DNA of 64,000 bases, from positions 34,899,460 through 34,963,459 of the forward strand of contig CM067507.1 of assembly GCA_034509495.1 (NCBI GenBank), written 5' to 3'. Both the position numbers and the translations under genes were made by a program. The notes under the pieces are model-generated. The model was not told where the DNA came from. It worked only from the letters and a program-made list of their open reading frames with translations, and made no database searches. Positions 46,934-54,757 of the stretch are shown piece by piece (position 1 is the stretch's first letter; each line of letters opens with the position of its first letter). This stretch comes from Acestrorhynchus altus. Lineage: Eukaryota; Chordata; Actinopteri; Characiformes; Acestrorhynchidae.

Positions 46934-48715
46934 GCTAATTGTGTTCTCTCAGGCTCTGGCTGCCGATGGCGATCCCCTTATTTTAACTGATACTGTCGCT
47001 TCATCAGCACCACAGTTTGGTGGAGATTGGACATTGTAACTGTTCTACCCCAGTGCGATTGATAGCATCTTCTCTGAAGCATGTCTATTATTATGTGTAT
47101 GTACCTTTTCGTTTCATTTATGGCACCATGGATTGCGCTCTTATCCAGAGTGGCTCTCGTTTGAGAATAGTGTATTAATAGTCTTGTCCAAGGACTCGTA
47201 TTGGTGTCAGGGAGATATGTGCCCACCTGAGGAATGGAACCCTACTATGCCACTGAAAGGGTGGTGTGAGAACACAAGCCCTGCTGCCTTGAAACACACC
47301 TATAATATAAAAATACTGGCAGGTGCAAATAAAGATCTTGCCTGCATACAGTGCAGATCAGAACCAAAAGTACACCTCCACGAAGAGGGTCGGTCACCAC
47401 TGCTTATGTAATCCAGGACGCAAACCTCATCGCCTTGCATGTACAACACATCATCTAACCAGCATCAAACAGTAACCCTTGCATGGCGCTCGTGTCATCC
47501 ATCCAGTCCAGAGTCATCCCCAGCTTCCGATGGTAATCAGTTTGTTCCTCCTCTCCTCGTTCTCAGTTGCAGACACCCCGACTCCTCCTCCCCCACCTCC
47601 CCCGGATGATATACCAATGTTCGACGAATCCCCGCCACCTCCGCCGCCGCCACCAGTGGACTACGAGGACGAGGAGGCTGCTGTGGTCCACTACAATGAC
47701 CCCTACGCTGATGGGGACCCCATGTGGGCTCCTAAGAACTACATCGAGAAAGGTGAGGGATTGTAGATGTGTTCGAATGCCAGTTCTGTAGAAAAACGGA
47801 TTTACACGGTGGTGTTATACCCAGGGGCACGGGCAGCCATAAACCTGTACGCACCATGTGGGCAATATTTTTAAGCACCACCCATTTAAAGCCATCTATA
47901 GTATGTGGGTGGTGGGTCATTCTCTTCAATGCAGTCACACTGACATGGTGGTGGTGTGTTAGTGTGTGTTGTGCTGGTACGAACAGATCTGACACAGCAG
48001 TGCTGCTGGAGTGTTTAAACACTGTGTCCACTCACTGTCCACTCTATTAGACACTCCTACCGAGTGTCTCCACCTTGTAGATGTAAAGTCAGCGACAGAA
48101 GCTCATCTGTTTCTGCACAGTTTGTGTTGGTCCTCCTCTAGTCCTTCATCAGTGCTCTCAGGACGCTGCCCACAGGACGCTGTCAGCTGGACATTTCTGG
48201 TTGGTGGGCTGTTCTCAGTCCAGCAGTGACACTGAGGGGTTTAAACACTCCAGCAGCTCTGCTGTGTCTGATCCACTCGTACCAGCACAACACACACTAA
48301 CACCACCACCACCATGTCAGTGTGACTGCAGTGCTGAGAATGACCCACCATCCACATCATAGCTGCTCTGTGGTGGTTCTGTGGGGTCCTGACCATTGAA
48401 GATCAGGGTGAAAGGTGGAGAATGAACAGATGAACTACAGTCTGTAATTATAGAACCACAACGTGCTCCTGTGTGGAAAGCGGAGCTGATAGAATCCAGC
48501 TGTTGTCTTTTTCTAATTTCAACTTTTGTTTCCGGTCAGTGGTGGCCATCTACGACTACACCAAGGATAAAGACGATGAGCTGACCTTCATGGAGGGCGC
48601 CATCATCTACATCATCAAGAAGAATGATGACGGCTGGTTTGAGGGCGTGTGTAATGGGGTGACTGGCCTGTTTCCCGGCAACTACGTGGAGTCCATAATG
48701 CACTATGCCGACTGA
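16951..48715 (+). CDS. abi1: abi1, Abl interactor 1 (3' ten coding exons; 5' part outside window)
   Basis: Abi1 is a cytoplasmic adaptor of the WAVE regulatory complex that couples Abl kinases and Rac signalling to Arp2/3 actin assembly. Exons read: 16951-17127, 24376-24390, 26610-26713, 27313-27453, 30291-30391, 32665-32748, 40105-40317, 45765-45851, 47567-47752 and 48540-48715. All have AG/GT borders. Phases join without error, giving 427 codons plus TGA. Order of regions: homeodomain-homologous region, PxxP-rich linker, Ser/Gly-rich stretch, proline-rich segments, acidic linker and C-terminal SH3 domain. The match to vertebrate ABI1 is close throughout; ABI2 fits less well at the segment following the homeodomain-homologous region. 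Human residues 1-95 (WAVE-binding helices) are not encoded here. I cannot tell which teleost abi1 paralogue this is. Confidence 0.96.
17155..17236 (-). pseudogene. Tc1-like transposase scrap
   Basis: The - strand reads approximately HGGGWVTVWACAAASG, the VKHGGGSVMVWGCxAASG motif of Tc1 transposases, just after an abi1 exon. Confidence 0.55.
17514..17564. repeat. (TG)n microsatellite
   Basis: About 24 repeats. Confidence 0.95.
17873..18125 (-). repeat. 21-bp-motif relics flanking (AT)n
   Basis: Units such as taattcatagtggatactga and tcatagtagatattgaataa are the inverse of the 37-kb satellite unit. They flank a ~75-nt (AT)n tract (17974-18046). Confidence 0.75.
19055..19475 (-). pseudogene. 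Tc1-like transposase scraps
   Basis: Two short matches occur on the - strand: KHGGGCIML..VCVAASGT (about 19130-19060) and a piece like KNTLPTVKQG (about 19470-19430). The latter precedes the former in real transposases, so an insertion of ~290 nt separates them. Confidence 0.5.
19500..19815 (+). mobile_element. MITE family A, copy 5 (truncated)
   Basis: Begins gatatggacaaaattattgtg and continues through the gttccactgctccacagctc block. The right terminus is missing. Confidence 0.7.
19953..20037. repeat. (TG)n microsatellite
   Basis: About 42 repeats, perfect. Confidence 0.95.
20215..20425 (-). pseudogene. Tc1-like transposase fragment
   Basis: An open - strand frame reads MKRGGGCIELWVCVAASSI then VKWIQNRMESRKHHQRIL, matching the VKHGGGSVMLWGC and MDSxKYQQIL segments of Tc1 transposase in order. 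The catalytic residues on either side are absent. Confidence 0.65.
20594..20649. repeat. (CA)n microsatellite
   Basis: About 27 repeats. Confidence 0.95.
20925..21372 (-). mobile_element. tRNA-derived SINE, second family
   Basis: On the - strand it begins at a tRNA-like head with A-box-like tggtgtagcgg and B-box ggttcgaatcc (near 21329-21319). It runs ~430 nt through a GC-rich body and ends in poly-A (+ strand T12 at 20929-20940). Confidence 0.65.
21600..21712 (-). mobile_element. SINE fragment (family of 16346)
   Basis: The + strand reads gagcaaacatgcctggagtg and then cccatccacggtgcccagcag. This is the inverse of the body of the 16346 SINE (gtggatagggctgcccaccg). Confidence 0.6.
22326..22405. 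repeat. (TG)n microsatellite
   Basis: About 39 repeats, perfect. Confidence 0.95.
24292..24362. repeat. (CT)n tract before the microexon
   Basis: CT repeat with T-rich interruptions, ending 13 nt before the abi1 microexon. Confidence 0.9.
24376..24390 (+). CDS. abi1: abi1 15-nt microexon (WLKAK)
   Basis: TGGCTAAAAGCCAAG encodes WLKAK, exactly the five residues that follow GVK in the long human ABI1 isoform (human 155-159) and that I recall as absent from some isoforms. It is preceded by a CT-rich tract (24292-24362) and the acceptor cattag, and followed by the near-consensus donor gtaagt. Both borders are phase 0, so inclusion or skipping keeps the frame. It lies between the 16951-17127 and 26610-26713 exons, as expected. 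It is too short to be found as an ORF. Confidence 0.93.
24514..25204. mobile_element. hAT-like element with internal hairpin and (CTGT)n
   Basis: It has inverted ends tagggctgggcgatatc and catatcgcccacccctaa. The centre is a long inverted repeat (arms ~24731-24795 and ~24913-24983) around a tetranucleotide tract. No clear target duplication. Confidence 0.6.
24796..24888. repeat. (CTGT)n with (CTGC)n interruption
   Basis: Tetranucleotide tract forming the loop of an inverted repeat. Confidence 0.9.
26610..26713 (+). CDS. abi1: abi1 exon, PxxP linker
   Basis: This 104-nt exon has phases 0-2, acceptor ccatcag and donor GG|gtgagc. It encodes QHGNNQP, then RTNPPTQKPPSPPM, then the start of GRGTLG. 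The last glycine codon is split with the next exon. The PPTQKPPSPP segment is a PxxP site typical of SH3 ligands. The leading Gln is absent from the human protein as I recall it; a 3-nt acceptor shift would explain it. Confidence 0.95.
26714..27312 (+). other. abi1 intron, 599 nt
   Basis: AT-rich intron without a recognised repeat. A pyrimidine-poor run before the acceptor (tgtctgtcactcacacag) still gives a normal 3' splice site. Confidence 0.7.
27313..27453 (+). CDS. abi1: abi1 exon with conserved Abl-site tyrosines
   Basis: This 141-nt exon has phases 2-2, acceptor cacacag and donor CAG|gtaaca. It encodes RNTPYKTLEPVKPPTVP, TDYMTSPARLG and SQHSPGRTASLNQRPRTH. The tyrosine in TDYMTSP aligns with human Tyr213, which I recall as an Abl/Bcr-Abl target, and TPYKTLEP matches human Tyr198. 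It can be skipped in frame. Confidence 0.96.
27562..27740. mobile_element. short CCGTATTTTC inverted-repeat element
   Basis: The left end is ccgtattttctggactataa and the right end is ggcttatattctgaaaaata followed by cgg. They form ~25-nt inverted repeats flanked by TA. It is a deletion derivative of the element at 57006. Confidence 0.75.
27770..28030 (-). mobile_element. SINE-like element
   Basis: The - strand holds the B-box-like ggttcaaatcc (27998-27988) after gatccgaggagcaca, in tRNA-like spacing. The other end is pyrimidine/purine-rich without clean poly-A. Confidence 0.45.
28440..29045. mobile_element. MITE family A, two truncated copies head to head
   Basis: 28440-28735 is in - orientation and 28738-29045 in + orientation. 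They meet around atttcttctgaaatcaagg, so their inner arms could pair. Confidence 0.65.
29739..29805. repeat. (CA)n microsatellite
   Basis: About 33 repeats, perfect. Confidence 0.95.
30181..30287. repeat. (CT)n with CG interruptions, acceptor tract
   Basis: Runs into the abi1 acceptor tctgcag at 30290. Confidence 0.9.
30291..30391 (+). CDS. abi1: abi1 exon, Ser/Gly-rich stretch
   Basis: This 101-nt exon has phases 2-1, acceptor tctgcag and donor G|gtgagc. It encodes SGSSGGSGSRENSGG and then SSIGLPIAVPTPS, like human SGSSGGSGSRENSGS. A (CT)n microsatellite (30181-30286) forms the polypyrimidine tract, and another (TC)n run starts 20 nt after the donor (30411-30437). Confidence 0.96.
30825..30867. 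repeat. (CA)n microsatellite
   Basis: About 20 repeats. Confidence 0.9.
31655..32155 (-). pseudogene. Tc1-like transposase pseudogene
   Basis: N-terminal DNA-binding part: STVQSIFQIWKEYGTAANLP, then RPPNLTGQARRAIIRGA. After a frame change comes TWEKVLWSDETKVERHTF, with the first catalytic Asp. The C-terminal half (second Asp and Glu) is missing, so it cannot be active. Confidence 0.8.
32402..32511. repeat. 10-bp tandem repeat (tgtgtgagtg)
   Basis: About ten exact units, then plain TG. Confidence 0.95.
32665..32748 (+). CDS. abi1: abi1 exon, proline-rich; two in-frame donors
   Basis: This 84-nt exon has phases 1-1 and acceptor tccttgcag. It encodes VPSMFAPPPPPPPMFMGQG and then PLMSGTAI. The preferred donor is ATAG|gtgagc at 32749. 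An alternative donor, TCAG|gtacag at 32737, is in the same phase and would remove four residues (GTAI). The longer form aligns better with human around STVIAAPG. The proline block is a profilin/SH3-type ligand region. Confidence 0.88.
   Translation, partial: FRQCLHLHLLHLLPCLWARGPSCQVQP
32815..33922. mobile_element. hAT-like element, 1.1 kb
   Basis: It has ends aggtctgggcgataaaat and caatatcgcccagccctag. The interior is AT-rich with no transposase frame. Confidence 0.5.
34299..34922 (+). pseudogene. possible transposase relic (weak)
   Basis: A 207-codon open frame, the longest non-repetitive ORF here. IFSEESRFCLVEM (about 34708) resembles the FSDESRFCL catalytic-Asp motif of some Tc1-like transposases, with Glu for the Asp. 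In the next frame IHVWRHHG resembles the following RVWRHRGE. That suggests one frameshift. Nothing else is recognised. Confidence 0.3.
36311..36690. mobile_element. foldback MITE family B
   Basis: Starts at the outer terminal repeat gactgtagttcatctgttt. It contains the left arm and core and ends in the right arm (cacaccaccaccatg). Confidence 0.7.
37205..38410 (+). repeat. 21-bp satellite, ~50 units
   Basis: The unit is ctatgagctattcagtatcta with few changes at fixed positions (tatgag/tgtgag, cagtat/cactat). Edges (37141-37240, 38262-38410) decay gradually. Because 21 is a multiple of three, two frames stay open for over 300 codons; these are not genes. Confidence 0.95.
39152..39612 (+). mobile_element. 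MITE family A, complete copy
   Basis: The 461-nt element runs from actctatggacaaaagtatt to aacctttggacatacagtg. The ends form imperfect inverted repeats of about 25 nt. It has no coding capacity. Confidence 0.75.
40105..40317 (+). CDS. abi1: abi1 exon, SRQISRHNSTTSS region
   Basis: This 213-nt exon has phases 1-1, acceptor ctctggcag and donor TCAA|gtaaga. It encodes VVAPGPGLGPAP, MSQFGTISRQISRHNSTTSS, a TYRRAPSVSSQF segment and PHVNGAAPVAYTQNS. The human counterpart carries GTMTRQISRHNSTTSS, YRRTPSV and QPHVNG. It is Ser/Thr-rich and probably disordered. A CT-rich tract (40058-40100) precedes the acceptor. Confidence 0.96.
41165..41283 (-). mobile_element. SINE head fragment (family of 16346)
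   Basis: On the - strand: ggggcagccgtggccttg, then aaggtcgccggttcgaatcc with an intact B box, then the start of the body. The 3' end is missing. Confidence 0.7.
43129..43660. mobile_element. foldback MITE family B, long copy
   Basis: Both ~150-nt arms are present: agagcagctattatgtggg near 43200 and its inverse cccacataatagctgctcc near 43640, around a full core. Confidence 0.8.
45672..45750. repeat. (TG)n before an abi1 acceptor
   Basis: TG run with two CACG interruptions, ending 15 nt from the exon start at 45765. Confidence 0.95.
45765..45851 (+). CDS. abi1: abi1 exon, APPPPPMPQL region
   Basis: This 87-nt exon has phases 1-1, acceptor cttgtacag and donor AACA|gtaagt. It encodes SVAPPPPPMPQLIPQ and IPLTGFVARVQEN, near-identical to human. 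The acceptor is immediately preceded by a long (TG)n tract (45675-45750) with almost no conventional polypyrimidine run. It is a symmetric cassette, so skipping keeps the frame. Confidence 0.96.
45852..47566 (+). other. abi1 intron, 1.7 kb
   Basis: It contains a (GA)n stretch (46863-46930) and a SINE-like fragment around 47105-47280 (cttatccagagtggctc, then ccaaggactcgtattggtg). The rest is unassigned. Confidence 0.6.
46863..46930. repeat. (GA)n microsatellite
   Basis: Interrupted GAGA run. Confidence 0.9.
47567..47752 (+). CDS. abi1: abi1 exon, polyproline plus acidic linker
   Basis: This 186-nt exon has phases 1-1, acceptor gttctcag and donor AAAG|gtgagg. It encodes IADTPTPPPPPPPDDIP, MFDESPPPPPPPPVDYEDEE and AAVVHYNDPYADGDP, then WAPKNYIEK. 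Both proline runs and the YEDEEAAV segment match human ABI1. It is followed by the SH3 exon after a 787-nt intron mostly filled by a foldback MITE. Confidence 0.97.
47880..48456. mobile_element. foldback MITE family B inside the last abi1 intron
   Basis: Arms and core are as in the 43129 copy, with a duplicated piece in the core (ctcaggacgctgcccacagg, then acgctgtcagctgg) and terminal tgaactacagtctgtaatta. It makes up about three quarters of intron 47753-48539. Confidence 0.8.
48540..48715 (+). CDS. abi1: abi1 terminal coding exon, SH3 domain
   Basis: This exon has acceptor tccggtcag and ends at TGA 48713-48715. It encodes a complete SH3 domain: the ALYDY-type motif VAIYDYTKDKDDELTF, the conserved DDGWFEG tryptophan, and GLFPGNYVE with the conserved Pro and Tyr. 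It finishes SIMHYAD (human SIMHYTD). This SH3 binds proline-rich partners such as Abl and Sos in the family. Confidence 0.98.
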
Positions 48716-48770
48716 AGGGAGCGTCAGTCGCGTTTCCACAGATGTATCAGAAACAGAAATGGCGTCACTA

Positions 48771-48776
48771 AATAAA
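48771..48776 (+). terminator. AATAAA, possible proximal abi1 poly(A) signal
   Basis: A canonical AATAAA lies 56 nt after the abi1 stop. If used, the 3' UTR would be very short, and no clear GU-rich element follows at once. A chance hexamer is possible. Confidence 0.3.
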
Positions 48777-51700
48777 GAAGTGCATTAGGGTTTGATCAGA
48801 AGCAATGATCAGAAAACAAGAAGAAATCTATTAAGTTTATTTTGTTGTACGGGGGTGGGGTGGCTGCTGGGGTGTAATTGTGAAATGAGGTAAAGGAGGG
48901 ATTGGACCGGTCACGTCCGGTGCGATTGTTCTGTATGTGTATATACAACGAGCAGTAGCCTGTTGGATGTCTGTAGTATTCTTTTGTTTTGTTTTTTTCT
49001 GTTGTTTTTTTGTTTTGTTTTTTTACAGTGAATGTCAATCAGTCAACAGCATCTTGAACGGTTCATGATGCCACGTGAAAAATGTAGGTTTAGAGCCTCC
49101 GCTTTGAAAATGGTCCGAACTAACCCCGTCACAAAAATGCTGATGCGCTTTTTTTTCGATGCTGAAATTACAACGGACGTGAAACACAGAAGCATTCGTC
49201 ACCAGTAACCGATTAGTTATTCAATCCTGAGGCATCCCGTCTGAAATGTACTTCGATTTTGACGTAAAGCATGCCTACAAATTTACGATATGTATTATAA
49301 CCTCAACGTTTGATTCCACTTTGCTTCCATTGCGGTTTCCTATACAGTGAACTCTCACGTCGTTTTTTTACCTTTAGAGTTCATTTTATTCCTTTTAAGG
49401 GGGTCCAGATACTTGAAGGTAATTATGGACGTTTTTTATTGCCTCATTTGTACTGACACATCCAATATAATTTTACTTACCCCCCACTTATTGTTTGGAC
49501 ACATATTGTCACGGTCAAGTGTAAACCTTGTATCTCCATTTTTGTTGTCTTTCACTGTTAATCTGGCTGAGGGTCTTTACACTGAGTGCATTTGCGTATA
49601 CTCAGTAATCCCGTAACTGCTGAAAATCAGATTCTGTCAGTAATTTCAGGTACTTGGGTCATCAGATGATGGGGAAACTCAGGGTTTACGTGAGTCGGGC
49701 AATATTCCGATTTCTGTTGAAGCCAGCCGATGTGACCGGGGCGAGAGGAAGGTGGAGTCCCTGCTGGTGCAGCCTGAGGAGTACGCTGTGTACCTACACC
49801 GATCAGTGTGATTAATGAGACGTCATCGGATTTCTTAACTCTTCTTTCGATCTAAGAAATCCGAGTGTGCCGTTTACACGACCACTTCAATAATCATAAC
49901 TGCAGAAATCCGTGCATGTAAACACACTGTGTGTGAGAATTTCATAATGAGTTGACCAATAGAAATGCTCCATTTGGGAGGTACAAGGTTTTTACTGGGC
50001 AGTGACTGTATGTTTAGGTGTCTTTTCTCTCTCTTTTTTTTTTTTTTTTTTTTTAAAGGTGATTTTCTGCAAGCATTTGGAATGATGAACTAAACCAGAT
50101 TCCCTGTAGATAGCATAAACGTGTAGACAGTGACGTAAACCTTAATCAGTAACGAGATCACAATCTGCAGCGCTGTTTATCATAATCTACTTCAGAAAAT
50201 GAAAAAAAAAAAAAAGAACCTGTCATGTTGTAATTACACTAATGACATCAGCTCTCATTACCTCCTGCCATAGAAGGATGAACAAGATCGGAGTCATGTT
50301 AGTGATCTGAGCTGGTCCGGTATCACAACTCAGGATTTCACCACATCGGTCAGTAGTCTTTCGTCCTTTACAGTCTTAAAGGGGAACTCCACAGACTTCA
50401 GATTTCAGTGTTTGACCATTCGACCGTAGTGCCGTTTGGTTTGAAATGGTTAATCGTGGAGAGACGGACTTCTTTCAACTCTTTACAGTGGTGGTAAATG
50501 GAATCACGGGTCACAGTGTCACGGGTTGTATCCGATTCGTACTATGTGTATTATTTTTATTCTAATTGGTCGGGGTTGCTGGGAAATTCCCGTAGGAATA
50601 AACGGGGTGCAAAAACAAGGCTCCTGACACCCACACAACCTTGTGTGGTCCCGCCTCACCATCTCCGGTGGTTGTCAGATGGTTGAAGTGGTACCTCATG
50701 AGGTCGCCAGGGTGTCAGTAGTGAACATGTTTCAGAAGGTGCCAAAACGTTTACATAACAATCATCTGAGATACCATAGCAACTCCCTAGCAACACAGAA
50801 ACCACGTAGCAACAGTCTGGAATAAAAAGGTGTCAAATCTGAGGTCAGTTCTGTAAGGAAACTATTTGGCCTTATTGATTTCTGCATGTGTCCCTCGTGC
50901 ATCATCTCTCAGGCAGCGCGTTGTAATCAGTTTTCTGTAACAACTGTCATCTAGTTTTTAGGCATTACATTTTAAAGACGAGTGGATCCGTTCACCACCA
51001 TTGTGAACTCTTGTGAACTCCAGATTTTTTATAGTCCTGCGTCATTCAGAGGTGGAGCTGTAAACACTGATTAGTGGGTTTGGTGTGAAATGGTTAAACC
51101 TCCTGTTCAGCTGTAAGGAACAGTAATCACTTCCTCGGTCAAACTGAAAGGGTGCACGTTTAATCCTCCAAAAGTACAGTATTTATCAGCATAAACGTTG
51201 TTTTTGGCTCAAATAATATTCATTTATTCAATATTTAGTTTAATCAAAATTTAGATTTTCAGTTTATATTAAAGAAAATCACACTGTGTCTCAAATTTGA
51301 AAAGAAACCTGTCAGTTTTATATATTTTTTCTTTCGTATCCTCTATTCGATGTTTAATTTAACCTGAACAACAAACACTGGGGGAGATCTGAATAGTAAA
51401 CATGGTCACTTTGAGTTTACATGTTTATTACTGTAATTAAGCCCAGCAGAAAAGGTTTTATCCTCCAAAAATAATAAAGATTACAATACGATATTTTTTC
51501 TGTATTTTTAAACTTTGAAAGGGTTCAGTTTAATCCGTAACGTGACCGGAGAGTTAATGCCCTGCGCGCCAGTGTTTCTCAGAATTACCCTGAAGAGCAG
51601 TGTGTAGGTGTTGGGCAGTGTGTTCATAACCACGTGCTGTAGTATTTGTCAGATATGTAGCAGCTTATAGAGGTGTTACACTGTTCAGATGTCCAGTTCC

Positions 51701-52074
51701 ATTCACCACCACTGTGATCAGTTCTAACTCAGCAAGGTTATCTACAGTTTCACACCAAACCTTCTCCGATTGGCTCAAATCAAATTCTCTTTGCTATTAA
51801 ACGATAGAGACGCAAGCGATCAGTAGACTTCCTCTTTAACAGCTGCTTTTCCACGCTATTAATTTATACCACTTTGTCCTTATGATTTGACGGGATTTTA
51901 AGAACTTCCTGACCCCCATCCGAAAGGCATTTAACTGCTTCAGATCAGGATTGGAGCAGCTAAAGCCTGGATCCTTTTTCGCTTTTGAATCCGAATGGAC
52001 AGAATAGTCGAAGCTTGCCTCTGCCCACGATTTGTATTTATGTTAATTGAGAAATGAAATGTACAGTCTTTTAT

Positions 52075-52080
52075 AATAAA
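52075..52080 (+). terminator. AATAAA, possible distal abi1 poly(A) signal
   Basis: A canonical AATAAA occurs in ttataataaatcattctcc at the right edge of the repeat-poor stretch. A TG-containing stretch (cctgtgtaaag, then gtggttgtttgg) follows within 45 nt, as expected for a downstream GU-rich element. Confidence 0.4.
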
Positions 52081-52361
52081 TCATTCTCCTGTGTAAAGGA
52101 AACGTGGACGTGGTTGTTTGGAGGAGGAACAAAGGAGCACAGAAGGCAAAAAAATAACTTAAAAATATATATTTAATATCAGTACATAGTTCTTGTGGTT
52201 TTAAGGCCTTGGTTGTTGCTGAGCACTTGATACAGAAGTGCATTGGAAACATCTCCCAATACACACAAGTCAGCATTTTGGCCTTTTGCGGCACGGACGG
52301 ACCTTCTGGAAACATGTATATGTGACCGGGGAACCGTTCCACAATCATACGCACATGTATT

Positions 52362-52397
<36 letters not shown>

Positions 52398-53259
52398 ATC
52401 CCGTGCCATGCCTGGAATTACATTGATGCTGCAGGTCGCCCCACCCTCCTCCCCACATCCTCTTGTAATGCTCGGGGGCTCTGTGGGTGAGGATGCATGA
52501 GGTACAGTACAGGAACACGTACAGTGACAATGTTAAATAACGTACATATCAGTCTTTCCTACGTCACCCCAAAACGTTAAGGTTCTAACAGGGTCTGAAA
52601 GCCATGGTCCAGAAGGCATGTTCCCCTTTGCATAAACTGGGCCTCGCTTCAACTCACTGTTGGCAACGTCAGCAGTTTTGGGTGAGAGGTTTAAGGCACA
52701 GGTGTCCACTCCAGGTTCTGGAGGACCACAGCACTGCACAATAGCGCCCCCTTGCGTTAAAAAAAGTAAGACAAAATTACACAACTTTCCCTTGTTTGGT
52801 GTTTGAATTTGCTTCTTTAGCACTGAAGCTATGAGGCTTTTGTAGCTAATTAGTGATGTAAACTAATAAGCCCACCAATTAGCATCACGTAATACAATCG
52901 TCCCCCCCAGACTTGTTACACAGTGCTGATGCACCAAAGTACAAATACACAATTTGCCCATTTTTATATTTGTTTTGAACGCTGTTGTAAAGTGTGGTGT
53001 ATATACTCACTGTCCAATGAACAACATGCATCTCCAAAACGGTGTCTTTATAGGGGAGAGCAAGTACATTCTTAACTTTGAATGGAAGTAAAATAAGAAT
53101 CCAGAATTATTTACACAGTATTCAGAGCAGTCACATAGATCACACAGAGTAGAAAACTGAAAATGGAGATACGTGGTTTTCATTGGACAGCAGAGATTTA
53201 TACACATTACTTACATACATAAATCGCTGATCCCTCTAAATCCCTTATTGCTAAATTCC

Positions 53260-53412
53260 ATAAAATCCTCACAACAATGTTCTACGACCCAGCAGAAAGC
53301 CTTCTTTGGACTTGAGAGACAGTTGCTCCACCAAAAGCAGGATCAACTCCTAGTACCCGTGATGTCAGAAGAAACAATGAATGAGCAGGTGTCCCAATAC
53401 TTCTGTCCATTA
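53260..53412 (-). mobile_element. MITE family A terminal fragment
   Basis: Reads aatcctcacaacaatgttc and then gtgtcccaatacttctgtcc, in - orientation, in the intergenic region. Confidence 0.65.
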
Positions 53413-53425
53413 GCGTATATTAGGG

Positions 53426-53435
53426 TTTATTTATT
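53426..53435 (-). terminator. overlapping AATAAA hexamers, possible pdss1 poly(A) signal
   Basis: The + strand reads TTTATTTATT, two overlapping AATAAA on the - strand, about 350 nt after the pdss1 stop and just beyond a MITE fragment (53260-53412). Position fits a short 3' UTR. Confidence 0.35.
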
Positions 53436-53786
53436 AACATTAGAGGCCAGTGCTGGACGTAGACGTGCAGTAAAGGGGCCTCGTAGCTCCAGTGCAAAAC
53501 TAAAGACCAAAACCAAATATGACCTGGCTGATCTTTACGAAACTCCTCCTTATAAACACTCGATCTGACTCCACGTCCGAGTCAAACCGAACGTGCTAAC
53601 GGAGGAAACTGTCCTCTCGACTGTGCCGTGATGTGGCTCTCCAGGGCCAGAGTGAGACACCCCTGCTGTAAGTGGTGTGTAATGTAGGGGGCAAGGAGCT
53701 TCCAGGTTGTGCCCCCTCCATTTGCCCCCCTTGGACAGGGCCCTGCAGAGGAGTAGCTGCCTGAGCTGGTGCTCCGAGTTCCGGGA

Positions 53787-53927
53787 TCACTTGTCCCGGC
53801 TCAGGACGAGATCCGTTAACCGGATAAGGGCGTCCCGCTCCGCAGATGGCTGCAGACGACTGATCTGACGGATGGCCTCTTGGCAGTAGCGCTGTGCGAG
53901 GTAGTTAGTCCGCTCCACACCGTCACT
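53787..53927 (-). CDS. pdss1: pdss1 exon 11, C-terminus and stop
   Basis: This is 141 nt of coding sequence with acceptor ttttacag and stop TGA at 53789-53787. It encodes SDGVERTNYLAQRYCQEAIR and ends ERDALIRLTDLVLSRDK, against human ERDALIQLSEIVLTRDK. Confidence 0.97.
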   Translation of the reverse strand, partial: SDGVERTNYLAQRYCQEAIRQISRLQPSAERDALIRLTDLVLSRDK

Positions 53928-54537
53928 CTGTAAAACAGACGTTATCTGTTTACGGAGGTAAATTCATTAAACGTTGACGACTACAGATTTGTGGTCAGTG
54001 TAAATGGACCTCACACTCATTTCATACTAGTTGTACAGTGAGTGCAGGAGTAGGACAACGTGTACATCTCGAACAATCACACAAACTATTAAACACCCCA
54101 TATAAAACAATAATAAACACTGTGTTCACCACGCACGTGGAACACAGTTCACTGACGAGAGTCATACACTGACTCTGAATCCACATGAACAAGTCACAAA
54201 CTGTGGGTTACGGTGGGCGGAGCCTACGGATGGTCAGTCTGCCTCAGCTGTGGAAAGAGCTCTAAAGAAAGGCGAGGAAATGCGAGTGGGCCCGGGCCGA
54301 AATGTCTGCACTGCCTGTAGTCGCAGGACAAATGCAGCCTATTTTTGTGGGAGTGGGTGGGAACAGGACATTAGAGGTCCAATGCAGACCTCGATAGTAT
54401 ATACAGTAAATAAATAAACATTATAATTAATAAATGAATAGTAAGCCACGACTTAAGGGTTAAGACCAGTAGTTCTCCACGACAGTGTTGGGGGTGAAAT
54501 GCACACTGTTGTGTTTTCCATGGGCTCACATCCAGGT

Positions 54538-54574
<37 letters not shown>

Positions 54575-54724
54575 ATTCTTAGTGGACACTGAATATTTCA
54601 TACATCATACAACAATACATACTGAATGACTCATAGCAGACAATGATTAATTCATAGTGGATCCTGAATCATTCAAAAACGAGTTAATCAACTCAAAGTG
54701 ATTTGAAATTAAATAAAATTTCCA

Positions 54725-54757
<33 letters not shown>

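Larger units (their letters stand above)
48716..52080 (+). other. abi1: probable abi1 3' UTR
   Basis: This stretch has no coding exon and, unlike its surroundings, no recognisable transposon or long dinucleotide repeat. It holds only short poly-T/poly-A runs (50036-50056, 50202-50215) and T/G-rich stretches (48980-49025). It ends at an AATAAA (52075-52080), and repeats resume afterwards. I infer a long 3' UTR of about 3.4 kb. A much shorter form would use the AATAAA at 48771. Confidence 0.5.
52081..53786. other. abi1-pdss1 intergenic and pdss1 3' UTR
   Basis: It contains a (CA)n at 52369-52394, a piece of a dispersed repeat (around 52700-52745) and a MITE fragment (53260-53412). The right part is probably pdss1 3' UTR. 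No gene was seen. Confidence 0.6.

Noticed and set aside
48473..48539. Upstream ATG extension of the SH3 ORF
   Set aside because: It is intron sequence read through the acceptor tccggtcag; family alignment starts at VVAIYDY.
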